DNA of 11,892 bases from assembly GCA_023142805.1 (NCBI GenBank), contig JAGLIU010000179.1, positions 1 through 11,892 of the forward strand, written 5' to 3'. Origin of the DNA: Candidatus Omnitrophota bacterium. GTDB lineage: Bacteria > Omnitrophota > Gorgyraeia > Tantalellales > Tantalellaceae. Below the pieces are notes generated by a model. The model was not told the DNA's origin. It saw only the letters and a list, made by a program, of their open reading frames with translations, and ran no database searches. The translations under genes were made by a program, and so were the position numbers. Shown piece by piece: positions 1 through 6,104 of the stretch. Numbering within the stretch: the stretch's first letter is position 1; every line of letters starts with the position of its first letter.

Positions 1-729
1 TGCCGCCGCGCAATCACAGGTTGCCGTGATCTGAGGCACACCTATACCCAGCACTCCTCGTGAGGTACAAGCCGTCCCCGGCCCTATACCTACGAAGATA
101 CCCTGACATCCGGTTTTCATTATTGATAGAGCCACATCATAATCAACACAATTACCCAATAGAACAGGTATTTTCATACCAATACAGAATTTTTCAAGAT
201 CCAGCGGTTCATATTCACTTGATTCATGTTGTGTGCTGATAACTGTTGACTGTATTATGAAAGCATCACAACCCGCGTCTTTTGCTATAGGCCCAAACTC
301 ACCCGCTACCTGAGGATTACAACTAGCTATAGCCGGTACTCCGGCTGCTTTTATCTCTTTTATTCTTTTGGTGATAAGTTCTTTCTTGATAGGCGCGGAA
401 TAAACGTCTTGTATGATCTTAGTAGTTTCTTTGGTATCACATGTTACGATCTTTTCAACAGCACCGGAAGGATCCTCGTATCTAGTAGCTACACCTTCTA
501 AATGAAGCACCGCGATTCCGCCGAGCTTACCCATAGCTTTAGCGAAATTTACATCTACAACACCATCCATGGAAGAAGCCATTATAGGCACATCAAATTT
601 AATCCCACCTATCTCGCAGGAAGTATCTACATCATTCGGATTTATAGTTAAATTACCGGGAACCAGTGCTACTTCATCAAACCCATAACTACGTCTAGCT
701 TTACGACCTTTTCCAACCCACATTCCCAT
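1..729 (-). CDS. guaB3: GuaB3-type IMP dehydrogenase-related protein (5' part; C-terminus outside window)
   Basis: This is an open frame of 243 codons that runs off the left edge, so the C-terminus is missing. The N-terminus reads GRKARRSYGFDEVALVPGN (residues 8-26), typical of the GuaB3 branch of the IMP dehydrogenase/GMP reductase family. The segment around residues 120-140 contains a DVYSAPIKKELI-like stretch in place of the two CBS domains that classical GuaB inserts there. The active-site loop GIGPGTACTSRGVLGIGVPQ puts the predicted catalytic Cys at residue 221. The fold is a cytosolic TIM barrel acting on purine nucleotides. The ATG at 729 follows AGGAGGG (737-743) with 7 nt spacing; a second ATG two codons later (723) is less well placed. 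It has its own promoter upstream. Family assignment is strong. The exact reaction (IMP oxidation or GMP reduction) is less certain for this subfamily. Confidence 0.88.
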   Translation of the reverse strand, partial: MGMWVGKGRKARRSYGFDEVALVPGNLTINPNDVDTSCEIGGIKFDVPIMASSMDGVVDVNFAKAMGKLGGIAVLHLEGVATRYEDPSGAVEKIVTCDTKETTKIIQDVYSAPIKKELITKRIKEIKAAGVPAIASCNPQVAGEFGPIAKDAGCDAFIIQSTVISTQHESSEYEPLDLEKFCIGMKIPVLLGNCVDYDVALSIMKTGCQGIFVGIGPGTACTSRGVLGIGVPQITATCDCAAA

Positions 730-736
730 AGTATAT

Positions 737-743
737 CCCTCCT
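737..743 (-). promoter_or_regulatory. Ribosome binding site of guaB3
   Basis: AGGAGGG on the minus strand lies 7 nt before the ATG at 729. It favours that ATG over the in-frame ATG at 723. Confidence 0.75.
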
Positions 744-777
744 AATTTGTATTTGTAGCGTCTATAGTGTTTGTAAC
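742..777 (-). repeat. Degenerate 9-bp phased repeat upstream of guaB3
   Basis: Read on the minus strand from 777 to 742, the sequence falls into 9-bp units: GTTACAAAC, ACTATAGAC, GCTACAAAT, then ACAAATTAG. The first three units match, one for one, those upstream of dapB (8102-8137). The wider 36-bp stretch 754-789 is 28/36 identical to 8114-8149 by hand alignment. It lies in the 5' leader just before the ribosome binding site. Function unknown. Confidence 0.55.
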
Positions 778-806
778 GTTATCTTTACGAAAAAATGAAA
801 ATCTTT

Positions 807-835
807 AAAAAAATTATTCCCTCAAAAACGGGAAT
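807..835 (-). terminator. Hairpin with U-tract in the guaB3 leader (terminator or attenuator candidate)
   Basis: On the minus strand ATTCCC (835-830) pairs with GGGAAT (821-816) across an 8-nt loop. Two A residues follow, then seven consecutive T (813-807). It lies between the predicted guaB3 promoter and its start codon, so it would be transcribed ahead of guaB3. The stem is only 6 bp and half A-T, so it would be a weak intrinsic terminator. An attenuator is possible. I see no recognisable riboswitch aptamer in the roughly 30 nt before it. Confidence 0.4.
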
Positions 836-870
836 TCGCGCATATTGACATCATTTAAATAATAGGTAGT

Positions 871-899
871 ATAATACAAAAGTGAGGGTCCTTTGTCAA
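871..899 (-). promoter_or_regulatory. Sigma70-type promoter for guaB3
   Basis: On the minus strand there is a perfect -35 box TTGACA (899-894), a 17-bp spacer, and a -10 box TATTAT (876-871) one base from consensus. Transcription would start near 864, giving a leader of about 135 nt before guaB3. This is the strongest promoter in the window by inspection. It lies just downstream of the inverted-repeat element at 919-1030. Confidence 0.75.
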
Positions 900-918
900 G
901 AAGGGGTTTTGTCTCGTC

Positions 919-1030
919 ATGGGGACAGCGCCCTATTATTAAGTTATTAAACATGTTGCCCTGCAACGTTTTACAGTCACTACCTGATATCTAAGTTTTT
1001 ATTGGAATAATAATAGGGCGCTGTCCCCAT
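919..1030. mobile_element. 112-bp element with perfect 23-bp inverted ends (MITE- or REP-like)
   Basis: The arm at 919-941, beginning ATGGGGACAGCGCCC, is the exact reverse complement of 1008-1030. The two arms enclose 66 bp with no coding potential. The right end stops 1 bp short of the nptA stop codon (1032-1034). The ends resemble the GGGGACAG...CTGTCCCC sequences found around REP-associated tyrosine transposase (IS200/IS605-like) elements in many bacteria; that resemblance is from memory. No transposase is present, so it would be non-autonomous. There is a small internal hairpin, GTTGC/GCAAC (955-967). No target duplication is evident, as expected for that class. Together with the guaB3 leader it fills most of the 302-bp gap at 730-1031. 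Confidence 0.6.
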
Positions 1031-1031
1031 T

Positions 1032-2708
1032 TTATACGTCAGATTCCTTATCAATATGTCCTTTCCATCTCATATCACCAATAACTCCTTGAGCGATATT
1101 TACAAGATGATCTCCGATTTTTTCTAAATTATCTACAAAATCTATAAAAACTACCCCGGACCTTATATCACACGATCTTTCATTTAAACGATTTACATGT
1201 GATTTTTTAAGATCAAACTGGAACTTATCTATTTTCTTTTCTCTACTGATAACAGTCGCCGCGATACTCACATCATTTTTGCTCAACGCTTCTTCCGTTG
1301 CCGACATCATTCCATTTAACTCATTCCACATCAAAGTCAATTCTTTTATCCCTTCATCACTAAAAGGAAGTTTCTGCTCAATTTTCCTTTCTGAAAGTTC
1401 CGTAATATTCTCGGCATGGTCCCCTATTCTTTCTACATCGTTCACGCTATGTATAAGAACGGGAAGCCTCTCAGACTCCTCATCACTAAGAGTTCTTCGA
1501 GAAAGATCGACAAGATACTGCGTTATTTCAGATTGCAGATTATCAACTACCTGCTCCAATTCTCCCACCTTTTTTATTTCAGTTAAATCATTTTCAATAA
1601 ACGTTTTAACGGCGCTTGTCACTGACTTTGAAGCTAAGTCTAACATCCGCACAGTTTCCCTCCGAGCCTGCTCCATCGCTATCGGAGGAGTATTCAAAAG
1701 ATGTTTTTCCAGATATTGCGGCCCTATCTCTACCGCGCCTGCTTTCTTCGGCACAAGCCATATACTTGCCCTCTCGAGAACCCCTATAAAAGGAAGAAAA
1801 ACCATAGTATTCACAACATTAAATACACTATGAGAAACAGCTATAAAAAACATAATAGTCGTTGTTGAAAGTTCAACCGGAACAATAAATTCTATCGCTT
1901 TAACAAAAAGCCCGGTATAAATAAATATCAGCATATACCCCGCGCCTATGGTATTGAAAAGTGTATGCGACATTGCCGTGCGTCTAGCGGATATCGTCCC
2001 TCCCACAGCGGCTAACTGAGCTGTTATTGTTGTACCTATATTATCTCCGATAATTATTGGGATCGCGGCCGGGAAACTTATAAGACCGTTAAAAGCCATT
2101 ATCTGAACTATAGCGATAGTAGCGCTGGAACTTTGAAGAAGCACCGTAAAGACCATGCCTACAATTACGCCCATTAAGGGATTACGACTGAAGGTAAGAA
2201 ACATCTCCTTTACATACGGACTACTCTTAAGAGGAACAAACGCGTCCTTCATAAAATCCAGTCCCAGGAAAAGCAAACCAAACCCTATAAGCACTTGACC
2301 CAAAAATTTGGTTTTTTTCTTTCTAGAAAAGGTGTTAACAACAAAACCTATACCTATAACAGGAAGAGCGTATTGAGTTACTTTAAAAACTGACATAGAG
2401 GAAACTAACCACGCGGTGAACGTCGTACCTATATTGGCACCCATAACAACGCTTATGGCTTGCTTTAAGGTTAACAATCCCGCGTTAACAAATCCTACCA
2501 CCATAACAGTTGTCGCGCTTGAAGACTGGACAAAACAGGTTACTCCCGCGCCGACTAAAATGCCTATAATAGGCAGTTTTGTGACAGCGGCAAGAATAGA
2601 TTTAAGCCTTTCGCCGGCTATCCCCTTGAGCCCCTCGGACATAATTCTCATCCCATAGAAAAAAATTCCCAGGCCGCCAATCAGCATATATACTAATTCC
2701 GCTTTCAT
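1032..2708 (-). CDS. Na+/phosphate cotransporter family protein with C-terminal PhoU-like domain
   Basis: The 558-residue inner-membrane protein belongs to the NptA/YjbB type of the PiT-unrelated Na/Pi-cotransporter family. The N-terminal half carries two inverted-topology repeats, each with the QSSSAT hallmark (residues 61-67 and 192-198) followed by GANIGTT (90-96) or GDNIGTT (221-227), set among hydrophobic helices up to about residue 310. The C-terminal portion (about 345-545) is helical and soluble with two PhoU-like motifs, ERIGDHAENITE (426-437) and EKIGDHLVNIAQ (529-540). It should move phosphate coupled to Na+, with the PhoU part probably sensing or gating. Length is normal for the family. 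AGAGGA (2711-2716) is only 2-3 nt from the ATG, so the spacing is tight. It has its own predicted promoter and is probably transcribed apart from nadX. Import versus export cannot be told from the sequence. Confidence 0.93.
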   Translation of the reverse strand: MKAELVYMLIGGLGIFFYGMRIMSEGLKGIAGERLKSILAAVTKLPIIGILVGAGVTCFVQSSSATTVMVVGFVNAGLLTLKQAISVVMGANIGTTFTAWLVSSMSVFKVTQYALPVIGIGFVVNTFSRKKKTKFLGQVLIGFGLLFLGLDFMKDAFVPLKSSPYVKEMFLTFSRNPLMGVIVGMVFTVLLQSSSATIAIVQIMAFNGLISFPAAIPIIIGDNIGTTITAQLAAVGGTISARRTAMSHTLFNTIGAGYMLIFIYTGLFVKAIEFIVPVELSTTTIMFFIAVSHSVFNVVNTMVFLPFIGVLERASIWLVPKKAGAVEIGPQYLEKHLLNTPPIAMEQARRETVRMLDLASKSVTSAVKTFIENDLTEIKKVGELEQVVDNLQSEITQYLVDLSRRTLSDEESERLPVLIHSVNDVERIGDHAENITELSERKIEQKLPFSDEGIKELTLMWNELNGMMSATEEALSKNDVSIAATVISREKKIDKFQFDLKKSHVNRLNERSCDIRSGVVFIDFVDNLEKIGDHLVNIAQGVIGDMRWKGHIDKESDV

Positions 2709-2724
2709 TATCCTCTTATACTTT

Positions 2725-2748
2725 CTAAAATTTTTTAACTAATTTTAG
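2725..2748. promoter_or_regulatory. Perfect 8-bp palindromic arms in the nptA leader
   Basis: CTAAAATT (2725-2732) and AATTTTAG (2741-2748) are perfect inverted arms around an 8-bp centre, just upstream of the nptA ribosome binding site. This could be an operator or a weak A/U hairpin. It does not resemble a PhoB box. The pure A/T content means chance is possible. Confidence 0.3.
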
Positions 2749-2783
2749 GGCAAAAAATTGTTCTGCGGTAAACGATCACGCAT

Positions 2784-2812
2784 AGGGTAACATGAAGGTA
2801 TATACATGTCAA
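2784..2812 (-). promoter_or_regulatory. Candidate promoter for the Na/Pi transporter gene
   Basis: On the minus strand there is a perfect -35 box TTGACA (2812-2807), a 17-bp spacer and a poor -10 box TACCCT (2789-2784). The spacer edges form an inverted repeat ACATG/CATGT (2790-2794 and 2805-2809) that could hold a regulator. A weak -10 paired with a perfect -35 often goes with activator control, but this is inference. It lies in the 123-bp gap after the nadX stop. Confidence 0.45.
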
Positions 2813-2831
2813 GACCGATCCCATTAAACTC

Positions 2832-3644
2832 CTATGTTCCTATACGTACATTTTTAAAATATCCCTCTAAAGCGGTAATAGCGGCTAAAGCAGCTAAATA
2901 ACTTGTCTTAGGGTTTTTCGGAAACGGCACGTTTTCCGCGCGCGTTGTTATCTTCCCGGCTTCACTTTCAACTTCAATTTCATGAATATTCCTGGTATAT
3001 TCCGGAGAAACTATTATTTTTACTTTTGTTTTATCCGGCCCGATACCGGCCAATGAAAGAAGCGCTGAAACGTTTATATTTTTTGGAAAACCCTTTACAG
3101 CTTCTGTAACATTCCCCTCAAAAATAACGGTCTCTTCTGTGATTTTTTCCACATCAATATCGTTTTCTATTAAATAAGGCGCTCCACTTATGGACCCGGG
3201 AGCTTTCCGCGTAGTAAGTGTCACTTTTTTTATTCCGGCCACTTTTGAAGCCTTGATCGCGTCGAGTCCCGCTATCGCGCCCGACGGCAATATCACTTTT
3301 ACCCCTTTTTTCTCGGCTTCAACCAAAAGATCTTTAACTGTCAAAAGTCCTCCTATGCTCATTATCATTATATCTTTCTCTGAGTCTATAACCTTCCTCA
3401 AAAGATCCGGGACACATGATCCGACAGCGGATTCTATAATAAGATCGGAAGACGCGACCACATCGTCAATGTTAGAAAATATTTTCGAGTTTGCCGTATT
3501 TTTCGCTAATTTTTCGGCACAAACCCGAACAACATCAAAGAATACAATTCCTGAAACATAAGGTTTGAGTTCTTTCTCTATGTACGCGGCAAGTGTTTCC
3601 CCTATCGCGCCGCATCCTATAATTCCAATAGTTTTCGTACCCAC
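2832..3644 (-). CDS. nadX: L-aspartate dehydrogenase
   Basis: It oxidises L-aspartate with NAD(P)+ to iminoaspartate, the substrate of NadA, replacing the FAD-dependent oxidase NadB. The 270-residue protein starts with a Rossmann motif GCGAIG (10-15). It carries family signatures SGAIAGLDAI (121-130), FPKNINVSALLSLAG (186-200), NIHEIEVE (219-226) with the presumed catalytic His221, and NPKTSYLAALAAI (244-256). It is a little longer than the archaeal and Thermotoga enzymes (about 236-241), but the His position shifts in step with the extra length. The start codon is GTG at 3644, with a GAGGGGG-type binding site about 5-6 nt upstream; no in-frame ATG fits. It follows nadA by 29 bp, consistent with co-transcription, and the adjacency to nadA supports the role in NAD synthesis. 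Confidence 0.92.
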   Translation of the reverse strand: MGTKTIGIIGCGAIGETLAAYIEKELKPYVSGIVFFDVVRVCAEKLAKNTANSKIFSNIDDVVASSDLIIESAVGSCVPDLLRKVIDSEKDIMIMSIGGLLTVKDLLVEAEKKGVKVILPSGAIAGLDAIKASKVAGIKKVTLTTRKAPGSISGAPYLIENDIDVEKITEETVIFEGNVTEAVKGFPKNINVSALLSLAGIGPDKTKVKIIVSPEYTRNIHEIEVESEAGKITTRAENVPFPKNPKTSYLAALAAITALEGYFKNVRIGT

Positions 3645-3673
3645 AACTACCCCCCCTCATTTCTCGTTTACAA

Positions 3674-4615
3674 CTAAACTGTTACTTCCAGCATTCTCTC
3701 TAAAGTCACTCTTGCTTTTTTTGCTATTTCTTCGGGAACGGTTATTTTATAAACTTCCTTCTCTAAAGCTCTAACAAGCCATCCTAGAGTTGTAAGTTTC
3801 ATGTTCGCGCAAATAAACTGATCTGTAGGCACATAAAATTCTTTTTCAGGATTATCTCTATTAAGTCTATAGATGATACCTTTTTCTGTTCCCACTATAA
3901 ACACTTTGTCGGTGGACTCTTTTACATATTTTATCATCCCGGCAGTACTTCCCACATATTCAGCAAGTTCCAGCACCTCTTCTCTGCACTCCGGATGCGC
4001 TATAAACTTTGCCTCTGAATGAATTTCCTTAGTTTTAGATACTTCATCCTTTGTAAGGCGCATATGCACAACACAATATCCGTCCCAAAGTATAAACTCT
4101 TTTTCCGGCACGTGTTTAGCCACATAACGTCCAAGATTTTTGTCAGGAACAAATATTATTTGTTTCTGAGACAACGATTTTACTATCTGAACCGCGTTTG
4201 ACGATGTACAGCAAATATCACTTTCTGATTTAACCCTCGCTGTAGAATTAACATAACATACAACCGCCGCTTCAGGATATTCTCTTTTCTTCTCGCGAAG
4301 TTTCTCGATCGTAGCCATGTCCGCCAGCGGACATCCCGCTTCTTCTACGGGAAGAAGTATTGTTTTATCAGGACTGAGCATATGCGCGCTTTCCGCCATA
4401 AACTTTACCCCGCAAAAAACAACGAGTTCTTCTTTAGCTTCTTTAACTCGACAAGCTAAGGCATAAGAATCACCCGTTAGATCAGCTATCTCCTGCACTT
4501 CATCCCGCTGATAATTATGCGCGACTATTAACGCGCCTTTTTTCTTTTTTAAGTCGAATATTTTGTTGGTTAAATGCTCTTTGTATTTCGCGTCAAATTC
4601 CGGTTTTTTATACAT
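3674..4615 (-). CDS. nadA: Quinolinate synthase (4Fe-4S)
   Basis: It condenses iminoaspartate with dihydroxyacetone phosphate to quinolinate, the first committed pyridine-ring step of de novo NAD synthesis, in the cytosol. The 313-residue protein is full length for the compact, oxygen-sensitive class. The three cluster ligands are Cys95 (AGCPLADM), Cys181 (WDGYCVVH) and Cys269 (QFICANMK), with 86- and 88-residue spacings like those of the Thermotoga enzyme. Other motifs are AHNYQ (32-36), FCGVKFMAESAH (67-78), PDKNLG (157-162), HPEC (207-210) and GTEKG (242-246). The ATG has AGAGGAG (4620-4626) 4 nt upstream. It is followed by the partner nadX. No nadC (quinolinate phosphoribosyltransferase) is in the window. 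Confidence 0.97.
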   Translation of the reverse strand: MYKKPEFDAKYKEHLTNKIFDLKKKKGALIVAHNYQRDEVQEIADLTGDSYALACRVKEAKEELVVFCGVKFMAESAHMLSPDKTILLPVEEAGCPLADMATIEKLREKKREYPEAAVVCYVNSTARVKSESDICCTSSNAVQIVKSLSQKQIIFVPDKNLGRYVAKHVPEKEFILWDGYCVVHMRLTKDEVSKTKEIHSEAKFIAHPECREEVLELAEYVGSTAGMIKYVKESTDKVFIVGTEKGIIYRLNRDNPEKEFYVPTDQFICANMKLTTLGWLVRALEKEVYKITVPEEIAKKARVTLERMLEVTV

Positions 4616-4629
4616 TTTTCTCCTCTAAA

Positions 4630-4650
4630 GTTTGTAATTTGCGGTTCGTA
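4630..4650 (-). repeat. Degenerate 7-bp phased repeat upstream of nadA
   Basis: On the minus strand, 4650 to 4630 reads as three 7-bp units: TACGAAC, CGCAAAT and TACAAAC. The unit resembles those in the other intergenic gaps of this window. It lies just before the nadA ribosome binding site. Confidence 0.4.
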
Positions 4651-4696
4651 ATTTAGTCCAATAAACAGTTTTTCAAAGTTTTGGCCGAATTTTTAC

Positions 4697-4724
4697 TACG
4701 AACTATAAACTATCGACTGCCGGC
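4697..4724 (+). repeat. Degenerate 7-bp phased repeat downstream of panC
   Basis: Four exact-phase 7-bp units: TACGAAC, TATAAAC, TATCGAC and TGCCGGC. The last two, with flanking bases, recur in inverted orientation upstream of folK (6052-6069). It lies in the 120-bp panC-nadA gap. Confidence 0.55.
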
Positions 4725-4735
4725 TAACCTCAGTT

Positions 4736-5596
4736 TTACTCTTCATTCTTTCCGTTTATTATCGTATTATCAATCAGCCTGGTATTGCCCACGAATGCGG
4801 CAATGGCAACAAGCGTATTATCCTTAATTTTATCAACAGGGATAAATCTTTCATTTTCAATTATTTCTACATAATCTATCTTTACATTTTTTTCATTTTC
4901 TAAAATCTTGGTTATAATCCTTTTAATTTCTTCGGAAGACTTATTCCCGCGCGAAATAAGTCCCTTAGCGGTACTAAGGCTTTTATAAAGACTCGCGGCT
5001 TGAGATCTTTCATCTTCCGATAAATATATATTCCGCGAACTCATCGCCAACCCATCGTCCTCTCTAACTGTCGGCATGACTTTAATTTCGACCGGAAGAC
5101 TCAAATTTTTAACCACATTTTTTATAACTACAACTTGTTGCGCGTCTTTCTGTCCGAAATAACTTTTATCAGGTCGTACTATATCAAATAATTTAGCGAC
5201 AACTGTAGCTACACCTTTAAAATGACCCGGACGAGACGCGCCGCATAAAGTTTTCGTTAATTTTTCATCGACTTCAATATATTCGATATCGTCTTCAGGA
5301 TAGATATCAGTCTTCTCGGGAATAAATAAAATGTCTACATTTTCTTTTTCCAAAAAAGCTTTATCTCTCTCCACATCTCTTGGATACTTATCAAAGTCTT
5401 CACCACGTCCAAACTGTGTCGGATTAACAAAAACACTGACTACCGTTATATCACATTCTTTTCTCGACGCACGAACTAAACTTAAGTGTCCCTCATGCAA
5501 ATAACCCATTGTGGGAACAAAACCCAGAACATCCCCGGATTCTTTCACTCTACATGAAAGTGTTTTCATCTCACTCGCTCTTGTCACAACTTCCAT
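4736..5596 (-). CDS. panC: Pantoate--beta-alanine ligase (pantothenate synthetase)
   Basis: It joins pantoate and beta-alanine with ATP through a pantoyl-adenylate to make pantothenate, the coenzyme A precursor. The 286-residue cytosolic protein has the nucleotidyltransferase fold. The ATP-binding motif is PTMGYLHEGH (28-37), a HIGH-like site. FVNPTQF (56-62) with Gln61, YPRD (71-74), SYFGQKDAQQ (145-154) and the KMSKS-like MSSRN (185-189) follow. Length is standard. The ATG at 5596 has AAGGAT (5601-5606) 4 nt upstream and lies inside the end of folK, overlapping it by 26 bp, so the two are probably translationally coupled. panB, panD and panE are not in the window. Confidence 0.97.
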   Translation of the reverse strand: MEVVTRASEMKTLSCRVKESGDVLGFVPTMGYLHEGHLSLVRASRKECDITVVSVFVNPTQFGRGEDFDKYPRDVERDKAFLEKENVDILFIPEKTDIYPEDDIEYIEVDEKLTKTLCGASRPGHFKGVATVVAKLFDIVRPDKSYFGQKDAQQVVVIKNVVKNLSLPVEIKVMPTVREDDGLAMSSRNIYLSEDERSQAASLYKSLSTAKGLISRGNKSSEEIKRIITKILENEKNVKIDYVEIIENERFIPVDKIKDNTLVAIAAFVGNTRLIDNTIINGKNEE

Positions 5597-6041
5597 AAAG
5601 ATCCTTAATAGACTTTTTTTGTGTTGGATGAATTACATCGGGTGCTATTTCATTAAATCCTCGCAACACGAAATATCTTTCGTGCATACGTAAATGAGGA
5701 ATGGTTAATTTTTCTGATTTAAATACCGAGTCACCATATGTCAATATATCAAGATCTATTACTCTTGGACGATCCCGGCTTTCATCAAGGTCGCGGCCCA
5801 TTTTGCGTTCTATATCTTTAAGTCTTATCAATAATCTCTCCGGAAGTATATTCGTTTTTACTTCAACAACACCATTGAGATAATCTTCTTGCCGGGGACC
5901 ACCCACAGGTTTGGTTAAATAAAATTCGGATCGTTTTGCTATCTCCGCTCCATCTATTTCAGCCAATAGACGCAAAGCTTCAGCACAGTTCTTTTCTTTA
6001 TCTCCAATATTTGACCCTATCCCAAGATATACGATCGCCAT
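5571..6041 (-). CDS. folK: 2-amino-4-hydroxy-6-hydroxymethyldihydropteridine diphosphokinase (HPPK)
   Basis: It transfers pyrophosphate from ATP to 6-hydroxymethyl-dihydropterin in folate synthesis. The 156-residue protein has GSNIGDK (9-15), the pterin-site stretch TKPVGGPRQEDYLN (43-56), the HPPK signature DRPRVIDLDIL (90-100) with Mg-binding Asp96 and Asp98, and IPHLRMHERYFVL (114-126). Length matches the family. The only possible start is the ATG at 6041, since an in-frame TAA stands directly upstream (6047-6045). No Shine-Dalgarno sequence precedes it, and the bases before it belong to a 7-bp repeat array, so initiation may be weak or coupled. It overlaps panC by 26 bp. No folP or folB is nearby; pairing of folK with panC is seen in several bacteria. 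Confidence 0.95.
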   Translation of the reverse strand: MAIVYLGIGSNIGDKEKNCAEALRLLAEIDGAEIAKRSEFYLTKPVGGPRQEDYLNGVVEVKTNILPERLLIRLKDIERKMGRDLDESRDRPRVIDLDILTYGDSVFKSEKLTIPHLRMHERYFVLRGFNEIAPDVIHPTQKKSIKDLYGSCDKSE

Positions 6042-6068
6042 AATTTAGTTTTTAGCCGGCAGTTCATA
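6041..6068 (-). repeat. Degenerate 7-bp phased repeat abutting the folK start
   Basis: On the minus strand, 6068 to 6041 falls into four 7-bp units: TATGAAC, TGCCGGC, TAAAAAC and TAAATTA. The final A is the first base of the folK ATG. The central units form an inverted copy of 4710-4727 (16/18 identical). Confidence 0.5.
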
Positions 6069-6104
6069 GCTTTGTGTAACAAGCAATTCCTAACTATAAA
6101 CTCC

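Noticed and set aside
919..1030. The long inverted repeat as a Rho-independent terminator for nptA.
   Set aside because: The loop would be 66 nt and no U-tract follows the second arm on the minus strand. An element or mRNA-stabilising role fits better.
1279..1833. Plus-strand open frame of 184 codons opposite nptA.
   Set aside because: It is wholly antisense to a clear membrane-transporter gene, has no ribosome binding site, and its Ser/Thr/Phe-rich composition is typical of a shadow frame. The other plus-strand frames were rejected for the same reason.
4656..4685. Promoter upstream of nadA (TTGAAA with a TAAATT-like -10).
   Set aside because: The spacing is about 15 bp and the -10 is poor, so it is not better than expected in A/T-rich sequence.
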